Assembly (NCBI GenBank): GCA_000320545.1
Contig: ADNK01000963.1
Span: 1 to 33,650, forward strand
DNA: 33,650 nucleotides
Source of the DNA: Bigelowiella natans CCMP2755
Lineage: Eukaryota > Cercozoa > Chlorarachniophyceae
Direction: 5' to 3'
The position numbers and the translations under genes were made by a program. Positions 33,186 to 33,650 of this stretch are shown here, piece by piece. Below the pieces are notes generated by a model that was not told where the DNA came from, made no database searches, and worked only from the letters and a program-made list of their open reading frames with translations. Every line of letters starts with the position of its first letter. Within the stretch, counting starts at the first letter, position 1.

Positions 33186-33650
33186 TTGTTAGTGGATAAT
33201 AGCCAAGCCATTGTCCTCCACGAAGACAAAGTCTACTACCCAAATTCTTCCGATGGTACTGCTGTCTGTTGTGTATACAGTGTCTCCTCTCTCTGTTTGC
33301 TAAGTATCACCTTCTTCCTCGCTTTTCCCGTTCGTTCCTACCAGTTTCCTTTCTCGAAGCGCGTTGTTGAGCAAGCAAACACCCCTCCCCCCCCTTTATC
33401 ATTGTGCTTCATTCTCAGTGTATCCTGAGGCGGAGATTCTAGTGGAGGATGAGGACACGCAGCCCCTTGAAACGCCTATAATCGCCCCCGTCAAGCACAA
33501 GCAATTCTCGCACGTGGAAAAGGAGCTGCCAAAGACCAAGTTCGACTTCAAATACCTTGCGGGGCTGATGGATCACCCGAACCTGATCCGAAACGTAGCG
33601 CTGATAGGGTGCGTTTCTGCGGCATGTTTTGACCATCTTCGATCAGCAAT
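32555..33650 (+). CDS. EFTUD2: U5 snRNP GTPase Snu114/EFTUD2, 5' part, truncated by window end
   Basis: EF-2-like GTPase of the U5 snRNP that controls the Brr2 helicase during spliceosome activation and disassembly. Exons: 32555-32578, 32748-32913, 33193-33255, 33419-33608 (donor GTGCGT). The gene continues to the right. The N-terminus MDENLYDEFGNYIGPDL is the family's signature start, with the first intron falling inside it. An acidic stretch follows (DDDDVDEESDDEMPEEWGD). Next come IVLHEDKVYYP, EDEDTQPLETPIIAPVKHKQ and FDFKYLAGLMDHPNLIRNVA, and then ALIG, just before the G1 loop of the GTPase (GHxxxGKT), which lies outside the window. About 147 of an expected 970 or so residues are present. 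Only the 5' end can be judged, and it looks intact. Confidence 0.96.
33014..33182. repeat. (TC)n and (TA)n microsatellites in EFTUD2 intron
   Basis: TC run at about 33014-33046 and TA run at about 33147-33182, both in the intron between the exons ending at 32913 and starting at 33193. The TA run lies just upstream of the acceptor. Confidence 0.9.

Overview
The window is nuclear DNA from an intron-rich eukaryote. Nearly every gene is split by short GT-AG introns that I could join in phase by hand, and microsatellites are abundant. The gene content points to a flagellated protist, probably an alga or a relative, though I cannot name the lineage. A riboflavin-pathway gene argues against an animal, a radial-spoke-like gene argues for a motile flagellum, and the adenosylhomocysteinase carries the insertion seen in plants, many protists and bacteria.

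Layout. 1-2280: a possible coding scrap at the left edge, microsatellites, and copies of a dispersed repeat. 2283-3773 (-): intronless adenosylhomocysteinase. 4471-6459 (+): 13-exon 3,4-dihydroxy-2-butanone-4-phosphate synthase. 6460-7585: convergent spacer with two tandem copies of the dispersed repeat. 7586-11433 (-): three-exon GT10 fucosyltransferase of unusual size. 11823-14572 (+): 14-exon VMP1-like autophagy/ER protein. 15400-17549 (-): ten-exon armadillo protein resembling radial spoke head 14. 17900-20114 (+): nine-exon CCT eta chaperonin. 20706-26421: complete Ty3/gypsy LTR retrotransposon with identical LTRs and one uninterrupted 1657-residue polyprotein. 26535-30131 (+): 18-exon SLC35D-like nucleotide-sugar transporter. 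31114-32297 (-): five-exon ATP12-type F1-ATPase assembly factor. 32555-end (+): 5' part of the U5 snRNP GTPase Snu114/EFTUD2.

The host genes are mostly head-to-head pairs with short shared 5' regions (about 260-700 bp): SAHH/RIB3, FucT/VMP1, RSPH14/CCT7, ATP12/EFTUD2. The spacers between 3' ends hold a dispersed repeat of about 62 bp and sequence rich in short palindromes. The genes are mainly unrelated housekeeping functions. The Golgi fucosyltransferase and the nucleotide-sugar transporter are the only two that could share a pathway.

Most unusual items: the apparently very young retrotransposon, with a variant zinc knuckle, a shortened integrase core and an unassigned C-terminal domain; the repeat family in 3' spacers; the fucosyltransferase with a long novel N-terminal part and a DxDGDGxxD motif; a probable GC-AG intron in VMP1; and the N-terminal extension and altered acidic loop of the DHBP synthase. 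Exon joins were made by eye from splice consensus, phase and family similarity; no alignment or database search was run.
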